Positions 32,269 to 43,440 of a stretch of DNA of 64,000 nt are shown piece after piece (the stretch's first letter is position 1; each line of letters starts with the position of its first letter). The DNA lies in NCBI GenBank assembly GCA_034509755.1, contig CM067559.1, positions 13,932,501 to 13,996,500 on the forward strand, given 5' to 3'. The notes beneath the pieces were generated by a model. That model did no database searches, had not been told where the DNA came from, and worked only from the letters and a program-made list of their open reading frames with translations. The DNA comes from Anisodus tanguticus. Lineage: Eukaryota; Streptophyta; Magnoliopsida; Solanales; Solanaceae. The position numbers and the translations under genes were made by a program.

Positions 32269-33100
32269 TGAGAGGTGTTAAAAATAAGACGACACAGACC
32301 TAAAATCATATAGGTCTGTGTCTATGAGAGGTGTTAATTTTATGAGAGGTGTTACACCCCTTCACCCCCTAACCCAATGCCATCATGATATCTTCTCTTA
32401 AAATATCAAACAATTCAAATAAGCCAAAATCCTGAATTTAGGGGACATATAATTATACTAAATAACTTACAAGAAGCTCAACTATACATCTGTAACCAGT
32501 AAAATTGTTCTGACATTAAAAGAGCACTAAAGAAATTGCTTAATTGCTACAAATCAATCTATATATTGTCAAAAAGAGCGGAAAAAAACTCTCCTTAAGC
32601 CAAGTGACATAACCACAAAAAAACCACAAGTAACTTATTAACTAATAACTAATTTTTTTTCTCCAATTTATGTGATAAGTTAAAAATACAGTTGCCTCAC
32701 ATTTTGACAGTTACACCATTTAATGATAAATAATTACACCTTAAATGACTTTTGTAACTGACCCAAGAAATTAACTGTTATGATAATATTAAAAGATTAT
32801 TGAAAAGAAAAAGAAATTAATATTAAATAAAAACTATCTGTGAATTCGTCCGAACTAATCTCTTAAAACTTCCCCCACTCTCCGACTCTGTCACATTAAC
32901 GAGTTTCTCTCTTTTATTTTCTGTGTTTACCCAAAAAAAAAGTTTAAATACATCATAAAAGATCTGAAGACCTTTCATCTTATGGTGGTACCGACTCAGA
33001 AAACTTAAGGGGAAAAATTGATATCATTTAGGATTCAACCTTCCATAGACCATTTTCTCATGGATTTATTATACAAATTTGACATTTATGGATCACAATG
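32269..33100. other. non-coding AT-rich stretch
   Basis: A small local duplication of TATGAGAGGTGTTA-type wording surrounds AGACCTAAAATCATATAGGTCT (32290-32360), which can fold on itself. Otherwise no gene or element was recognised. Confidence 0.5.
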
Positions 33101-33104
33101 GTTT

Positions 33105-33305
33105 AGGACTCGTTTGGATGGACTTATGACTTTTGACTTCCATAAATTAAGAATTCTAGCTTATAAATTTTGGCTATTTTATTATTTTAACTTTAAAACA
33201 AGTACTTAAAAATATTTTTTTTATTTTACCTCAAACACTACAAAAGTGATTAAAAGCTATTTTGACTTAAATACACCTAAAATAAGTCAATTTAAACAAG
33301 CTCTT
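33105..33305. repeat. possible short hAT-like MITE
   Basis: GACTCGTTTGGATGGACTTA at the left is partly matched in inverse by TAAGTCAATTTAAACAAGCTC at the right. The body has GACTTTTGACTTCCATAAAT and AAAAGCTATTTTGACTTAAA as further partial complements. No clean TSD was found. Confidence 0.4.
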
Positions 33306-33863
33306 AATTTTCATAGTGTTGTCGGCTGCTAGATTGTAAGTAATAATATTTTTTTCACTTCTTGACAAAGCTATAGATTTTTTTTTTTTGGCTACTTTTA
33401 TTTTTCATAGTGATAGTCTTTTTAATTGAGATTCAATTTTTTGATGTTTCTAATTCTCCACTGCTTCAGTATTTCATTTTCCCTACATTCTTCGTACAAC
33501 ACAAGTTTGATGCCGGTACCATTTGCTCTATTTGGTGGTTTTCTTTGATTTCGGCAGGTTTAATTTAATTAGTTCTAAAGAGCAATAGTCAGTGTAGGTT
33601 GTAACTGTAAGGAGTGGGCTAAGTTAAAGGTCAATTAGGTCATCTTCATCAATTTTTCAACTGCTCCAATTACCAATTTATTTTTCAAAGTAAATTTTCA
33701 TATCTGGAATAGCACAAAGCTTCGAGACCCAATATCCTAAACCAGATGTCTTTCCCCCAATGACGGCCCCCCAACTCAGTCCATTAAGGACAGCCCCTTC
33801 GGGAACCAGTGGGCTCTTCCTTAATGAGTTCCGTTGGGCCTAGACCAGCTAACTTGGCACCCA

Positions 33864-34456
33864 AGTGATTGCCATTTTTTTGTGCGGATTTCCCTTCAAA
33901 CGCACTGGTCTTTAATTTTTGTCCTTCGTATTTGTGGTCTTCAAATTTTTGTCCCTGTTATTTATTTTATAAAAAATATCCAGATTTATTTCGCAAGGCA
34001 TAGTCTCTATAATATTTCTCTCTTCGAAAATTGAAATTTTGCCTCGCACGGCATAAATTATGTAAGAATTAAGTTATGTGGCATAGTTTTATAGTAATTT
34101 TAAAAATTATGTTTAGTGTTGAACATTATGTCTTATCAGACATAATTTGTGTGGATGTTATGATACATATGTTGAAAGTAAACGGTAACTAGGCTTTGCC
34201 GAAATCTGAAATTATGTCTTTTTCATATTATGTTGAATGTGGTGGATTGTGTACACAAATTATGCCTTGCGAAATTCTAATTGTGCCGCGTCAAAAGTAA
34301 TAAGGGATAAAATTAAAGAACACAAATTTATAAGTGGTACCCCGCGGTGTTAAAAAAAATTATGCCTCACCAGGAAAAAGTTTAATTTTAAAGAGCAAAA
34401 ATTAAAGACCACCACATTTGAAAGGAAAACTTAGTAAAGTCACATTTTGAATTGAA
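33864..34456. repeat. possible foldback element
   Basis: The left arm TTCCCTTCAAACGCACTGGT followed by CTTTAATTTTTGTCCTT (about 33890-33926) pairs with AGCAAAAATTAAAGACCACC followed by ACATTTGAAAGGAAAA (about 34393-34428). The interior repeats GCATAATTTATG-type words. About 590 bp, non-coding; the boundaries and TSD are unclear. Confidence 0.45.
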
Positions 34457-35003
34457 GAATGACGTGAAAAAATAGGGGCAGCGTGAACGTTTTACTGCCT
34501 CATTATATCGGAGTTTGATCTTTGAGGGGTAATAATTATGTCTCTAACAAGGCTACGGGGTAATAAAATCTCCCCAAAATTTTTTGTGTACTTGAAACAA
34601 CATGACAAGTTGGAGGGGATTCGAATGTACATTATCCTACAATACTTAAAGGACTCTCTCTCTCCCTTTTGGGTGGGATAGGGCCTTTTGATATAAATCT
34701 TTTTTTTTATATCCAACTTACGTCATACTATTTTTGTAGATGGTAATTCCGATCCTTCAGCATTACTACCAGTAAATCGCGGGATGTGCCTGAATAATTA
34801 GGATTTGAGAACAAAGCAACTGATATCACCTACAAGGTCCTACCCCAAAAGAGAGCAAATTGCTCTCACCAGGGTTCGAACCTACGCTGCAGGCCTCCAG
34901 CTGAATTTTAAGTTCTCATCCTTTGACATCCAGTTATGCTCCGGGGGACGGGATGGGGGCCTTTTTCATTCTCACTTGTTCTCCATGTCATCATCAACAA
35001 CAA
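34457..35003. other. non-coding stretch
   Basis: No gene seen. It contains a poly-T run near 34700 and a GGGTTCGAACCT at about 34873 that resembles an isolated tRNA B-box; no tRNA or SINE could be built around it. Confidence 0.45.
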
Positions 35004-36947
35004 CATAACAGTGTAGTCCCACAACGTAGGGTTTGGGGAGGGTAGAGTGTACACATACCTTACCTCTACCTTGGTAGGTAGAGCGGCTGTTTCCGAGAGA
35101 CCCTAGGCTCAAGGCAAGCACAATAGGGAAAAAAATCAAACCCGGTAAAAACTTTAAAGCAGTAAGACAATGTTGCTAACAAACGTGAATACATCGTGAT
35201 AGCGTATCCTGAAAAGAAGCAGTAACTATGCAGATAAATGAGATAATACAAGTACATTCAAGAACGCATATCAGAAGAAATAAAACTACACAAGACTATA
35301 GAGCGATACTACGCCTATTCGTATGATATGCTAAGCATACCTACAGTAATAACACTACACCTACCAGTTTGTAAGAGTAAGTAGGACTACGCTCGACTAC
35401 CTACTACCCTCCTACCCTAATCTGTGACCTACACAACCCCCTATCTGAGGTCATGTCCTCAGTAAGTCTCGCCTGCTCCATATCTCGTCTAATCACCTCG
35501 CCCCAATATTTCTTCGGCTTACCTCTACCCCTCTTGAACCCGTCCATAGCCAACCTCTCACACCCCCGCACTGGGGAATTTGTGTCTCTCCTCCGCACAT
35601 GTCCAAACCATCTCAACCTCGCTTTTTGCATCTTATCCTCAGTCGAGGCCACTCCCACTCTCCCCCGGATATCTTCATTTCTAATCCTATCCTTCCTTGT
35701 ATGCCCATACATCCATCTCAGCATCCTCATCTCCGCCACTCTCACCTTTGGGTGTGCGACACCTTGACTGACCAACACTCTGTCCCATATAACATAGTCG
35801 GTCTAACCACCACCCTATAAAACTTGCCTTTTAGCTTTGATGGCACCTTTTTATCGCATAAGACTCCAGATGCAACCTTCCATTTCATCCACCCTGCCCC
35901 AATACGATGTGTGACATTGTCATTAATATCTCCATTCCCTTGGATAATAGATTCGAGGTACTTGTAGTTTACTTGCTTCAGAATAACCTGGGTCTCAAGC
36001 CTCACCTTCACGTTTGTCTCACGGTCGCTCTCGTTGCTGAATTTGCACTCCAAGTATTCTGTCTTGGTCCTACTTAGCCTGAACCCTTTAAACTCCAGGG
36101 TTTGTCTCCAAACCTCCAGCTTAGTGTTCATCCCGCTGCGAGTCTCATCAATCAGGACTATGTCATCTGCGAATAACATACACCATGGCACCTCCCCTCG
36201 GATTTTTTGCGTCAGTCCATCCATCACCAAGGAAAATAAGAATGGACCAAGAGCTGATCCCTGGTGCAGCTCCATCATCACAGGAAAGTGTTCCAAGTCT
36301 CCTTCCACTATTCGTACCCTGGTTTTGGCACCATTATACATATCCTTGATCGCCCTAGTTGTACGCCACAGGTACACCTTTAGCCTCCAAACATCTCCAG
36401 AGAACCTCTCTAGGGACTTTATCGTATGTCTTCTCGAGGTCGATGAAAACCATATGTAAGTCTATCTTCCTTTCCCTATACAGCTCCACCAACCTCTTAA
36501 TAATATAGATGGCTTTTGTAGTCGAACGCCCAGGCTTGAATCCAAACTGGTTCTCGGAAATAGACACGCCTCTTCTCACCCTCATCTCCACGACCCTTTT
36601 CCAAACTTTCATAGTATGGCTCAACAACTTGATACCCATGCAGTTGTAGCAACTGTGGATATCACATTTGTTCTTGTACAAAGGAGCCATTGTACTCCAC
36701 CTCCATTCTTCGGGCATTCTCACTGTCTTAAAAATGACGTTCAACAGCTCAGTCAGCCACTCCAAGCCTGCCCTGCATGTGCTATTCTAGAATTCAACTG
36801 GGATCTTATCTGGCCTGGTCGCTCGTCCCCTGCGCATCCTGCGAACAACACCCTTGACCTCCTCAATCTTAATGCTTCTACAATACCTGAAATCCCGGTA
36901 CCTACCCGATTGCTCCAGCTCTCCCAACACAATGTTATATTCCACAA
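35004..36947 (-). mobile_element. 5'-truncated RTE-type LINE
   Basis: The 3' end is at the left (ACAACAACATAACAGTGTAG, then the RTE tail complement to about 35112). The minus strand then carries the ORF2 C-terminus and most of the reverse transcriptase, ending near 36947 within the region before the RT domain. Target duplications were not identified. It is the best-preserved RTE copy in the window. Confidence 0.8.
35404..36900 (-). pseudogene. RTE LINE reverse transcriptase
   Basis: Minus-sense reading: MEWLTELLNVIFKTVRMPEE and W.WSTMAPLYKNK (RT motif 0/1), then GIKLLSHTMKVWKRVVEMRV and ISENQFGFKPGRSTTKAIYI (motif 2) and IDLHMVFIDLEKTYDKVPRE (motif A). A frameshift follows near 36370. Then come ELHQGSALGPFLFSLVMDGL (motif B) and MLFADDIVLIDET (catalytic FADD, motif C), then VILKQVNYKYLESIIQGNGD. 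After another shift near 35760 comes the C-terminal MRMLRWMYGHTRKDRI..KYWGEVIRRDME. Expected changes include AYDKVP read here as TYDKVP. Two frameshifts and the missing endonuclease make it non-autonomous. Confidence 0.88.
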
Positions 36948-37261
36948 AAAAATTTATTTAGGATGTTCCATTCTTGTTAAACATAACACTTCATCCATTT
37001 CAATTTATACAACAACAACATACCTAGTATAATCCCACCAGATGGAGTCTAAAAGGATAAAGTGTGTGCAGACCATACCCCTACCTTATGAAGGTCGGAA
37101 GGCTATTTTTGATAGACCTTGAGCTCAAAATAAAATGCAAAGACAATAATAATAATAATAGACAGTAATAATAATAATAGATATACATAAAGACAATAAT
37201 ATAATAAGATAAATGAAATTAAGAAACAATGGAATCGTAATATAGATCTAAAAAGAATAAG

Positions 37262-37690
37262 CTAATGTACAAAGATAGTAATACGCCTAGTACGGAAGAG
37301 AAATCCTTCCGGGAACCTACTAGCCCTCTCCCAGATAATCGATCTCCACACCCTCCTATCAAGGGTCATGTCTTCGGTAAGTTGAAGTTGCGCCATATCC
37401 TGCCTAATCACCTCTCCCCAGAACTTCTTTGGTCTACCCCTCCCTCTTCTCAGGCCCACCACTGGCAACCTCTCGCACCTCCTCACTGGAGCATCTGCGC
37501 ATCTCCTCTGCACATGACTGAACCATATCAACCTTCCTTCTCGCATCTTGTCCGCTACGGGGGCCACTCCCACCTTGTCCTGAATCACTTCATTCCGAAT
37601 CATATCTCTCCTGGTATGTCTTCACATCCACCCAAGCATCCACATCTCTGCTACCTTCATCTTCTGGACATGAGCTTTCTTAACTGGCCA
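37262..37690 (-). pseudogene. RTE LINE ORF2 C-terminus
   Basis: The minus strand from 37603 reads MIRNEVIQDKVGVAPVADKM, LIWFSHVQRRCADAPVRRCE and RRGRGRPKKFWGEVIRQDMA, then QLQLTEDMTLDRRV. The part preceding it (complement of 37604-37700) matches VQKMKVAEM and WPVK segments with a break. It is the last 140 or so residues of the LINE protein. Confidence 0.8.
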
Positions 37691-37699
37691 ACACTCCGC

Positions 37700-38065
37700 C
37701 CCATACATACACTCCGCTCCATCAGATCTGGAGGGCCTTCTTGCATGGACTTGGGCTTGCTTTGATGATGGGCAGGCCTTTTCTTCGCATAGGCCTTCCC
37801 TATAGTACTGGGGCTAATTTTGCCTTTTCCATAGGAAACTCCAACTTAAACAGGAACTGGCCTGGAACTATATGTAAGGGCACTCTCATCCACTGGCTGC
37901 AAGGAAACAACTGGATTGGCTTCTGAAGAGTCAATGTGTTGATAAGGTATGGCAGTACTTTTCCTTGGGTGCAGGTCTTACACATGGTGTTAGCTTACAG
38001 CAGGTATTTCAAAGGTGGTGGAAACACAGAGGCGATCTCGAACATCACTCTAAGAAACTCCAAAA
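37700..38065. other. unidentified segment within the LINE insertion
   Basis: Fairly open on both strands. The plus strand in one frame carries LTHGVSLQQVFQRWWKHRGD (about 37976-38035), which recalls the linker near the RNase H region of L1-type plant LINEs. The minus strand carries FKLEFPMEKAKLAPVL. Neither is decisive. Composition is richer in GC than the flanks. Confidence 0.4.
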
Positions 38066-38078
38066 CGGGAGTTCACAT

Positions 38079-38499
38079 TTCAATTTATGCATGAAGTTTT
38101 AAAAAATTAAAATTTCTGATTTTAAATATGTTGTGAGTTCTCTTTGGTTGTAAAAACATATAATTCGGGGTAAAATAATAAATTTAAAATATATAAAGAT
38201 TTCATTCTTTTAATAATTACCGGATTAATAAAAGATATAGCGCCACGTAAATTAAACGAAGAGAGTATGATCATTACATTGTACAAAATAACTTACAATT
38301 CCACAACTACTAGTCATTTGAATATTTTAGTTTAATTTTCTATTTATTTGTACTATATATGACTATTAAGTTAATCAGCGTAATATAGAGTAAATCTTAG
38401 CTTCTATCCTTTTGTTGTAAATGAGATGTGTTCGAATAAGATTATATTATATCACTTGAAGATTAAGTTTGAATAGGCTACTGAATATTTCAAAAGAAA
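38079..38499. other. non-coding AT-rich stretch
   Basis: Begins with MITE-like wording (CATGAAGTTTTAAAAAATTA) continuing from the LINE target site, then AT-rich sequence with no gene up to the truncated LTR. Confidence 0.5.
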
Positions 38500-39241
38500 G
38501 TTATTAGCCAAATGACAGAGTATTCCACGTTGGTAAACGAAGGAAGAAGTGTACGAAGTGTAAAATGAAATGAGTCGGAAATCGCCGTGAATGGCCGCGG
38601 CGCCTCCCAGGCAGCGCCGCGGCGCTAATTGGTTGGCCAGTCACTGGAGCCGCAACGCTAATTCACAGAGCCGCGGCGCTTCGGAGGCAAAATGCTGCAA
38701 CGGGAAGTTGGAAAAATCTGACCTTTGGGCTGGTTTAGGAGCATTGATTCTCCAATACTTGGCACATGAATTCAGCCATTATTTGGCTGAATGTAACCCC
38801 TCAATCAAGTGCCATTACATGTCTATTGAAGGCCATTAATTGGCTAGTTGAGTGGTCTTCTACATACACTATAAATTGAGGCCTTAGGCTCAATTGAACA
38901 AAACACTCAAGACTTAGAAAATACTTTAGATTTTCTGAATTCATCTTCTTTCTCTCTAGCAAAGTTACTATTCTCAAAGTTCTTCAAGAGTAACACTTGA
39001 GTTTCTTTTGCTCATTTGTTAAGTTGCTGTTGTATCTTGGAAGACTATTGCTCAACACCGTAAAAGGAGATGTACGGGGCAATCTTGTCTTAAAGATAGA
39101 GTGCCATCACTCGACTCATCAAATCACACAAGTAGTTTGTTCAGTTCTTGATTTCCAGTTTATTGTAATATTTAGTTTATCCTTTCTTACTATTGTAATA
39201 GTTACTTACTTCCCGTTCCCTGCAACAATTGTATCCCAACA
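38500..39241 (+). repeat. truncated 5' LTR of copia A2
   Basis: Homology to the 3' LTR starts at GTTATTAGCCAAATGA and ends CCCAACA. It contains GC-rich words (GGCCGCGGCGCC, CAGCGCCGCGGCGC at 38594-38624), a TATA-like CTATAAATTGAGGCC near 38870, and the conserved ATTGCTC/GGGCAAT pair at 39048-39085. Confidence 0.85.
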
Positions 39242-39278
39242 ATTTAAGACAAGATTTGTGTTGTAAGTACCTAGAAAG

Positions 39279-40285
39279 ATGACTGGAAGAGATCAAACTG
39301 CTTCTGATTCTGCTGCTACTGCTCAAGGCAATCCTTCTGCCTTCCCCACTGCTCAAGGCACCCCTAATGCCTTTTCGGTTGCTCAAGGCTCATCCAACAC
39401 CTTTACTGCCGCTCAAGGGAACGTTGTCGTTCCTCCACCCGCTGGATTTCACCATGAACGCCCTGAAAAGTTCATGGGCTCAAACTTCAAGAGATAGCAA
39501 CAGAAGATGCTATTCTACCTGACTGTTATGGGAATGACACGTTTCCTAACAGAAGATCCTCCATAAGCTGGAGATGAAATGGACCCTTCGCCTTCTGAAA
39601 CGACTGAAGGGGGCCTAGGTATCCATGTCATTAATGGCATGAATATGGTTCTTGATGCATGGAGTCATAGTGATTTCATGTGTAAGAATTACATATTGAA
39701 CTGTTTGTCAAACCCTTTCTACATGGTGTATTGCACCGTTGGCACCGCCAAAGAGTTATGGGAAAAATTGCAAAAGAAGTACAACGCATAAGATGCAGGT
39801 ACTAAGAAATTCATCGTTGGGAAATTTCTAAAATTTCAAATGGTGGATAGTAAGACAGTGATGTCCCAAGTCTAGGAATTCTAAATGATTCTACATCACA
39901 TGGATTTTGAAGGTATGAAGCCAAATGAGTAGTTTTTGGTTGCATCACTGATTGAAAAGTTACCTCCTTCATGAAATGAGTTACTTAAAATTCAAGATAA
40001 AAGAGATGACATTTGAAGAACTTATTATCAAACTCCAAATTCAGGAAGATAATAAGAAGGTCTTGCCTAGGGGTAAATAACCCGCTGAGGCAAAGGCAAA
40101 TCTGGCTGAGGTCAAAGGGAACCCAAGCAAGAAGCGCAAGTTCCAGAAAGACGGAAAGACCCAAGCAGCTGAGAAGTTCAAAGGAAACTGTCACCACTGT
40201 GGGAAACCTGGTCACATGATCAAGGACTGCCGCAAGCTCAAGACTGAGCAACAAGAGAAGGCCAAGGCTAAGGGAAAGACATAGG
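39279..40285 (+). pseudogene. copia A2 gag
   Basis: The chosen start is MTGRDQTASDSAATAQGNPS, followed by three TAQG-type repeats (AQGNPSAF, AQGTPNAF, AQGSSNTF) and PPPAGFHHERPEKFMGSNFK. Stops interrupt the gag core at 39495, 39563, 39789 and several later points. Readable pieces include GIHVINGMNMVLDAWSHSDF, YNA and FKLEEL-like segments. The CCHC knuckle CHHCGKPGHMIKDC (about 40192-40233) is intact, after a basic segment KKRKFQKDGKTQAA. Most stops correspond to C-to-T or G-to-A changes of Gln or Trp codons. Confidence 0.85.
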
Positions 40286-40317
40286 TTAACGTTTTTAAAG
40301 ACTAGTTTCTGGACGAC

Positions 40318-40728
40318 ATGATTGAGGAGTTCTCAGCGGTGGTGCTAAAAGCTAACCTTGTTGAGAATCCCATGCAATGGTGGATGGACACAGGTGCTAC
40401 AAGACACATCTGTTCCAATAGAGATGCCTTCTCCACTTTTACACCGGTTATAAACAAGAAGTTGTTCATGGGCAACAACGCTTTCTCTGATATACTGGGG
40501 ATAGGAAAGGTAGTCCTGAAGATGACTTTTGGAAAGGAGCTCACTCTGAAGGAAGTGATGCATGTTCCTGAGATTAGAAGAAATTTAATTTCAGGTCATT
40601 TATTGGTTAATGCTGGTTTTAGACTAGTGTTTGAGTCCAATAAATTTGTTGTCACTAAGAATGAAACGTTTGTGGGAAGAGGATTCGTCTGTGAGGGCCT
40701 CTTCAAAGTTAACGCTATGTCTGTATAA
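40318..40728 (+). pseudogene. copia A2 protease domain
   Basis: An open frame of 136 residues reads QWWMDTGATRHICSNRDAFS (catalytic DTGA), GNNAFSDILGIGKVVLKMTF, TLKEVMHVPEIRRNLISGHL and GFRLVFESNKFVVTKNETFV. Length and order match the aspartic protease of plant copia polyproteins. It is intact as a domain but cut off from gag and integrase by stops (TAA at 40726). Confidence 0.85.
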
Positions 40729-40761
40729 CGTACAAGCAATAATATTAAAGCTTCTTCTTAC

Positions 40762-41700
40762 TTGCTTGAGTCATCTAATTTATTGCATCATAGATTAGGA
40801 CATGTCAATTACAAGTCCATCCAAAGGTTGGTAAAGTTGGAGTTGTTGCCTTTTATCAACGTAAACCCTCAACATAAGTGTGAGGTATGCGTAGAGGCAA
40901 AACTCACAAAGCTTCATTTTCGATCCGTCGAAAGGAATACCACTCCTCTAGAACTTATTCACACAGATATATATGATTTGAAGTTTGCACAAACTAGAGG
41001 AGGGAACAAGTACTTTGTGACATTCATTGATGATAGCACAAGGTATTATTACCTTTACTTGTTGAGAAGTAAGGATGAAGCCTTTGAAGCGTTCCGACGT
41101 TACTAAGCAGAAGTTGAGAACCAACTAAGCATGCAGATTAAATAGATTCGTAGCGATAGAGGGGGAGAATATGTAGCGCCATTTGAGGAATACTGTGCCC
41201 AATCAGGCATTGTTCATCAAATGACGGCTCCATACTCACCTCAATCGAATGATATGGCAAAATGTAAGAACCGCATATTGAGGGAAATGATGAATGCCTT
41301 GCTCATCAATTCTGATCTTCCCCAAAACATGTGGGGAGAAGTTGTCCTTACCGCTAATACGATTCTTAACAGAGTCCCACATAAGGGGAAGGACAAAACT
41401 TCATATGAATCATGGAAAGGAAAGAAACCCACCTATAAATATTTAAAGGTGTGGCGTTGTCTGGCAAAGGTCGAAGTACCCAAGCCAAAGCATGTCAAGA
41501 TTGGGTCTAAGACTGTAGATTGCATATTCATCGGGTATACATATAACAGTAGTGCTTATCGCTTCTTAGTGCATAAGTAAAATATTCCAGATATCCTCGG
41601 AGGTATAATCATGGAATCAAGGAATGCATAATTCTTTGAAGATACCTTTTCGAGAAAGGAAAAAGACATAACCTCTCGCAAATGAAGTTATGAACAAAGC
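40762..41700 (+). pseudogene. copia A2 integrase
   Basis: From 40762: LLHHRLGHVNYKSIQRLVKL and HKCEVCVEAKLTK form the HHCC-type gag-pre-integrase finger. Then LELIHTDIYDLKFAQTRGGN (first catalytic Asp) and YFVTFIDDSTRYYYLYLLRS. A TAA at 41104 and a frame change follow. The plus strand at 41150-41175 still codes DRGGEYVAPF-like text (second Asp). From 41221 MTAPYSPQSNDMAKCKNRIL replaces the usual NG(V/I)AERKNR, so the catalytic Glu position reads Lys. The C-terminal part (VPHKGKDKTSYESWKGKKPT, FIGYTYNSSAYRFLV) is clear. Confidence 0.85.
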
Positions 41701-41751
41701 TCTCAGGAATCAGGAGTCGTTGACGGCCCGAATCTAGATGGTTCAGATCTA

Positions 41752-42923
41752 GTGGATCTCGAAGTTGCTGAATATCCAAAATCTAGTATTCTATATTCTC
41801 AGAACTTGGAGACTCCAGAGATGGAACTAAGGCGAAGTAAAAGGGCCAGGAAGGATAAATCATTCGGTCCTGACTTTGTAGCTTATATGGTTGATGATGA
41901 ACCAAGGACAATTGCTGAAGCATTGTCAACTCCAGAGGCACCTGGAAAGAAGCTATTGAGAGTGAAATAGGCTCTATTCTGCATAACCATACTTAGGAGT
42001 TAGTTGATCTTCCTCTGGGAAATAAACCGTTGGGTTATAAGTGGATACTCAAATGGAAGTATAAAGCAGATGTGTCTATAGATAAGTACAAGGCCAGGTT
42101 GGTAGTCAAGGGCTATCGGCAAAAGGAAGGCCTTGACTACTTTGACACGTACTCTACGGTATCTAGGATGACGTCCATACGAGTATTCATTGTGATCGCA
42201 GCATTGCGTGACCTTGAGATACATCAAATGGATGTCAAGACAGCCTTCCTAAATGGCGATTTGGAGGAAGAAATATATATGGAACAACCCGAGGGGTATG
42301 TGGTTCCAGGGCAAGAGAAGAAAGTCTGTCGGTTTGTCAAATCTTTGTACGGGCTGAAACAAACCCCGAAGCAATGGCACGAAAAATTTGATAGTACTCT
42401 ACTATCGAAGGGTTTCACCATTAATGAGTGTGACAAATGTGTCTACATGAAAGGTAACTCTGACTCGTTCGTTATGATATGCATGTATGTAGACTTCATG
42501 TTGATCACATGTAGCAGTCCTAGCATAATTCTAGAGACTAAGAACATATTGAAACAGTGCTTCGACATGAAGGATATGGGTATCGTATCTGTCATCTTAG
42601 GGATAAAAATCTCTAAGACGTCTGAGGGACTGGTCTTATCTCAGTCTTACTACATCGAGGATGTTTTGAGAAAGTTTGAGATGTTTGACAGTTTGCCTAT
42701 AAAGTCACCAATGGATAGAAATCAAAAGCTTGATAAAAATTATGGTACACCCATATGCCAGGAGAAATATGCACATGTGATTGGTAGTTTGATGTACATA
42801 ACAAACTGCACCCGACCTGATATTGCTTATGCAGTCAACAAGTTGGTTAGGTTTATCCGTAATCCGAGTAATGATCACTGGAAGATGTTGAATCGGGTAC
42901 TTCAATACCTAAATACACGCTAA
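41752..42923 (+). pseudogene. copia A2 RT linker and reverse transcriptase
   Basis: The linker at 41752-41970 reads MELRRSKRARKDKSFGPDFV. After a TAG at 41968 RT resumes: GNKPLGYKWILKWKYKADVS, KARLVVKGYRQKEGLDYFDT, IHQMDVKTAFLNGDLEEEIY and KSLYGLKQTPKQWHEKFD. The catalytic motif reads MYVDFMLIT instead of YVDDM, so the second Asp is replaced by Phe. Then VILGIKISKTSEGLVLSQSY and GSLMYITNCTRPDIAYAVNK. About 297 residues of RT are open, but the active site is lost. Confidence 0.9.
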
Positions 42924-43440
42924 CTTACGGGTTGCATTATTCAAGATATCTAGTTGTACTAGGGGGGTAAAGTGATGCAAATTGGATATCTAACATAGAG
43001 AACACCAAGTCCACCAGTGGGTATGTATTTACAATTGGTGGTGGGTTGTGTCATGGAAATCCTCTAAGCAAACTTGCATCGCCCGATCCACGATGGAATC
43101 AGAGTTTATCGCTTTAGACAAAGCAGGAGAAAAAGTTGAGTGGCTTCACGACTTCTTAGAGGATGTTTCTTATTGGAACAAACCCGTACCTTCTGTAATG
43201 ATCCATTGCGACAGCTAGTCGGCTCTATGAAGGGCACAAAATTCTATGTACAACGATAGTCTCATCATATTCGACGACGGAGACATAAGGCCGTTAGCCA
43301 GCTGATCACCACGGGTATAATATCCATTGATTACATAAAATCAAATGATAACATAGCTGACCCGTTGACAAAGGGCTTACCCAAAGATCAGATGTTCTGC
43401 CTGTCTAGGGGAATGGGCTTAAAACCCAAGGTATAAGGAC
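42924..43440 (+). pseudogene. copia A2 RNase H remnant
   Basis: After the TAA at 42921 the plus strand encodes, in shifting frames, RNase H text: LTYGLHYSRYLVVL, then [51 protein letters not shown], then DYIKSNDNIADPLTKGLPKD at about 43335-43395. The domain is damaged by small indels and stops. Confidence 0.78.

Larger units (their letters stand above)
37013..38065 (-). mobile_element. RTE LINE tail fused to unrelated sequence, one TSD
   Basis: 37013-37700 is the minus-strand 3' part of an RTE LINE (tail ACAACAACATACCTAGTATA; ORF pieces RNEVIQDKVGVAPVADKM and GRGRPKKFWGEVIRQDM). 37144-37205 holds an AAT microsatellite. From about 37700 to 38065 the sequence no longer resembles RTE. CATTTCAATTTAT occurs just before the tail (36998-37010) and again at about 38066-38078, a 13-bp duplication that encloses both parts. 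The whole block therefore probably arrived together. Confidence 0.6.

Noticed and set aside
34860..34900. GGGTTCGAACCT as tRNA gene or SINE B-box
   Set aside because: No cloverleaf, no A-box at the right distance and no tail or target duplication could be found.
37144..37205. AAT repeats as a CRISPR-like or regulatory array
   Set aside because: Simple trinucleotide microsatellite within the LINE tail region; no unique spacers.
24860..38500. Further ARP4 exons
   Set aside because: Scanned for the GGGST loop, HDGYVLQKA-like and later ARP4 segments on the plus strand; none seen. Absence by eye is not proof.
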